Positions 62,769 through 64,000 of a DNA stretch of 64,000 nucleotides are shown in pieces; the first letter of the stretch is position 1, and each line of letters begins with the position of its first letter. The DNA is from Pseudomonadota bacterium. GTDB lineage: Bacteria; Bdellovibrionota; UBA1018; CAIMNF01. The notes under the pieces were generated by a model. That model was not told the DNA's origin and made no database searches. It saw only the letters and a list, made by a program, of their open reading frames with translations. The DNA is taken from assembly GCA_027491115.1 (NCBI GenBank), contig JAIXWV010000028.1, positions 51,857 through 115,856 on the forward strand. The letters run 5' to 3'. Made by a program: the position numbers and the translations under genes.

Positions 62769-64000
62769 CATTTCGGCAGGACGAATGCCAACGCGATCAC
62801 CACGGCTAAAAAACCGAATCCGATCGGTGCAACCCGCAGGTAGGTCTCTTTTTCACTCACCTGATCCTGCAAGATGCTCCGGACGGCGACGATGGACTGG
62901 AAGGCGAGGGGAACTCCCACCGCACTCCCGGCAGCCAGCGCAGCGAAGTGAGACGGTTCGATCACTTTTGAGAGCAGAAGGTTCGACATGGTCGAAGTGC
63001 CGACAAAGATCGATCCCAAAAATCCGAGAATCGGAGCACCTTCGGCGAGCCAAAAAGAGGGAAGCGAGCCGGTGAGCAGTTCCAGGCTCCCGTTCACCCG
63101 GAGCTGTTGCACCAAGAAGGTGGTGCAAAAAAACACGAACAGGGTCTTCCGTGAGCGAATCGTGGTCTCCAGCAGGATGGCACGCATGGAATGGAGTCGC
63201 TTCACTGTCGGGATCATCAGCAAACCGAACAGGATGAACACGATTCCCGGATTGAACATCCTGATCTCGGATCCCTCGAATCGACGATCCATCCAAATCG
63301 TCTTCCCGGCCCACATGCAAAAAAGAAGGAGTCCATACACCGTCAAGCCCTTCCACTCCAAAGAGTCGCCCGAGGCACTCCCGAAAAACCGGCGAGCGGA
63401 CCACAATCCGAACAGGAACGTGACAAAGGCCGGTCCCAGAGCGGAAAGCTCCGGCCCGGTACGGGAGATGACCACGCCCGATACGATGTAGACGGCGCTC
63501 AAGGACACAGTCCAGAGAGATTCCTTCAAGTTCCACTTCCCGCCGATGAGACGCGCTGAAATCCAGGGTGCGATCACCATCAAGGGAGTTAGGTGTAAAA
63601 AAATCTCGTGTGCGGGTGAGGCATCCGGAAAACCGAGGCGGGTCGGTGTCCCGAGTGCTCCGTAGGGAATGCCCACGACACAACTCAAGAAGGGCAGCAG
63701 AGCGCACCACTTCAGCTCAAAATGCAGGGCCATGAGAATGGGAGCGATCACCAGGGTCGGCGTACCGAATCCGCTCGAGCCTTCCACCATCAGTGCCAAT
63801 GGAAACGAGACCAGGATCCCTTGCACCACCCGGTTCGGAGAGATCCCGCGGACTAGGCGGGCCAAGGAATCGATGATCCCGGCTTTTCGGGCCATCTCCA
63901 AAAAGAAGAAGGCCCCGATCAGGATGAACCCGATCTCAAAGGTCAGGATGAGGGTTTTTTGCGTTGCGCGAGCCCAAACGGTTTCATCGGCGCGGAAGAG
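62768..64000 (-). CDS. lctP: L-lactate permease family transporter (5' end beyond window)
   Basis: The frame remains open to the window edge. The track start at 63901 is an internal TTG, and upstream codons (ILTFEIGFILIGAFFF) continue the membrane protein, so 410 residues of the C-terminal part are present. LctP/LldP motifs are visible: VEGSSGFGTPTLVIAPIL, the GALGTPTRLG segment, and GSIFVGTSTMSNLLLSKV near the C terminus. About ten hydrophobic segments are seen. The substrate is lactate or glycolate by family. It is convergent with the DUF4360-like gene. Confidence 0.88.
   Translation of the reverse strand, partial: LFRADETVWARATQKTLILTFEIGFILIGAFFFLEMARKAGIIDSLARLVRGISPNRVVQGILVSFPLALMVEGSSGFGTPTLVIAPILMALHFELKWCALLPFLSCVVGIPYGALGTPTRLGFPDASPAHEIFLHLTPLMVIAPWISARLIGGKWNLKESLWTVSLSAVYIVSGVVISRTGPELSALGPAFVTFLFGLWSARRFFGSASGDSLEWKGLTVYGLLLFCMWAGKTIWMDRRFEGSEIRMFNPGIVFILFGLLMIPTVKRLHSMRAILLETTIRSRKTLFVFFCTTFLVQQLRVNGSLELLTGSLPSFWLAEGAPILGFLGSIFVGTSTMSNLLLSKVIEPSHFAALAAGSAVGVPLAFQSIVAVRSILQDQVSEKETYLRVAPIGFGFLAVVIALAFVLPK

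Noticed and set aside
1-64000. CRISPR array, tRNA, rRNA, phage or defence island
   Set aside because: No direct-repeat array, no RNA gene signature and no integrase or defence-gene cluster was seen; intergenic space is under 230 bp throughout.

Overview
The window is a coding-dense piece of a moderately GC-rich bacterial chromosome. No intergenic gap exceeds about 230 bases. I see no tRNA, rRNA, CRISPR array or prophage. The host is clearly Gram-negative: there are several outer-membrane beta-barrels ending in aromatic residues, lipoproteins with lipoboxes, a lytic transglycosylase (MltA), a Prc-type protease and a ZIP transporter. The mix of MutS2, ClpS/ClpA, scattered Tad pilus parts, a histone-H1-like Lys/Ala protein and many secreted proteins of unknown function suggests a delta-proteobacterium-like or Bdellovibrionota/Oligoflexia lineage. 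That placement is inference from gene content; no marker in the window proves it.

Layout. 1-8.4 kb: uvrB (5' end cut by the window edge), fadH, a peptide-type ABC binding protein, and a three-gene set of secreted TPR protein, outer-membrane protein and lipoprotein. 8.5-12.8 kb (minus strand): an unknown exported protein, mltA with a GNAT-family gene, and a trypsin-like lipoprotein protease. 13.0-19.4 kb: a PafA-type phosphatase, the Prc protease, and unknown secreted proteins including a Cys-rich/Gly-rich pair. 19.4-24.9 kb: a tight MFS-Nudix-mutS2 cluster, a SprT-like protein and a degenerate receiver protein. 24.9-30.6 kb: a TPR-barrel outer-membrane protein divergent from a FecR-domain protein and a large NHL-repeat lipoprotein. 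30.6-38.3 kb: an AAA+/Fis regulator without the sigma54-contact loop, an outer-membrane protein, an Arg/Pro-rich protein, an rRNA methyltransferase with a pseudouridine synthase, a ZIP transporter with a photolyase, and another outer-membrane protein. 38.4-42.8 kb (minus strand): pcp, topA and ddl. 42.9-49.0 kb: glutamate dehydrogenase, a P1-nuclease/PLC-like protein, two hydrolases, an HD phosphohydrolase and the H1-like protein with an acidic tail. 49.0-57.7 kb: a TadG-like protein and a CpaF ATPase flanking a BMP-type nucleoside ABC transporter operon. 57.7-61.4 kb: clpS-clpA, whose 3' end is interrupted by a 1,040-bp IS1-like element with perfect 15-bp terminal inverted repeats. 61.6-64 kb: a DUF4360-like secreted protein and a lactate permease that runs off the window edge.

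Most of the content is housekeeping (DNA repair, proteolysis, envelope maintenance). The most unusual items are five: the insertion element that supplies the last eight residues and stop codon of ClpA; the FecR / NHL-lipoprotein / TPR-barrel module; the loop-less AAA+ regulator; the bipolar H1-like protein; and the pair of secreted proteins sharing an AC(I/V)GxDG motif. Convergent genes often touch or overlap at their stops, leaving no room for intrinsic terminators. Only a few such terminators can be identified.
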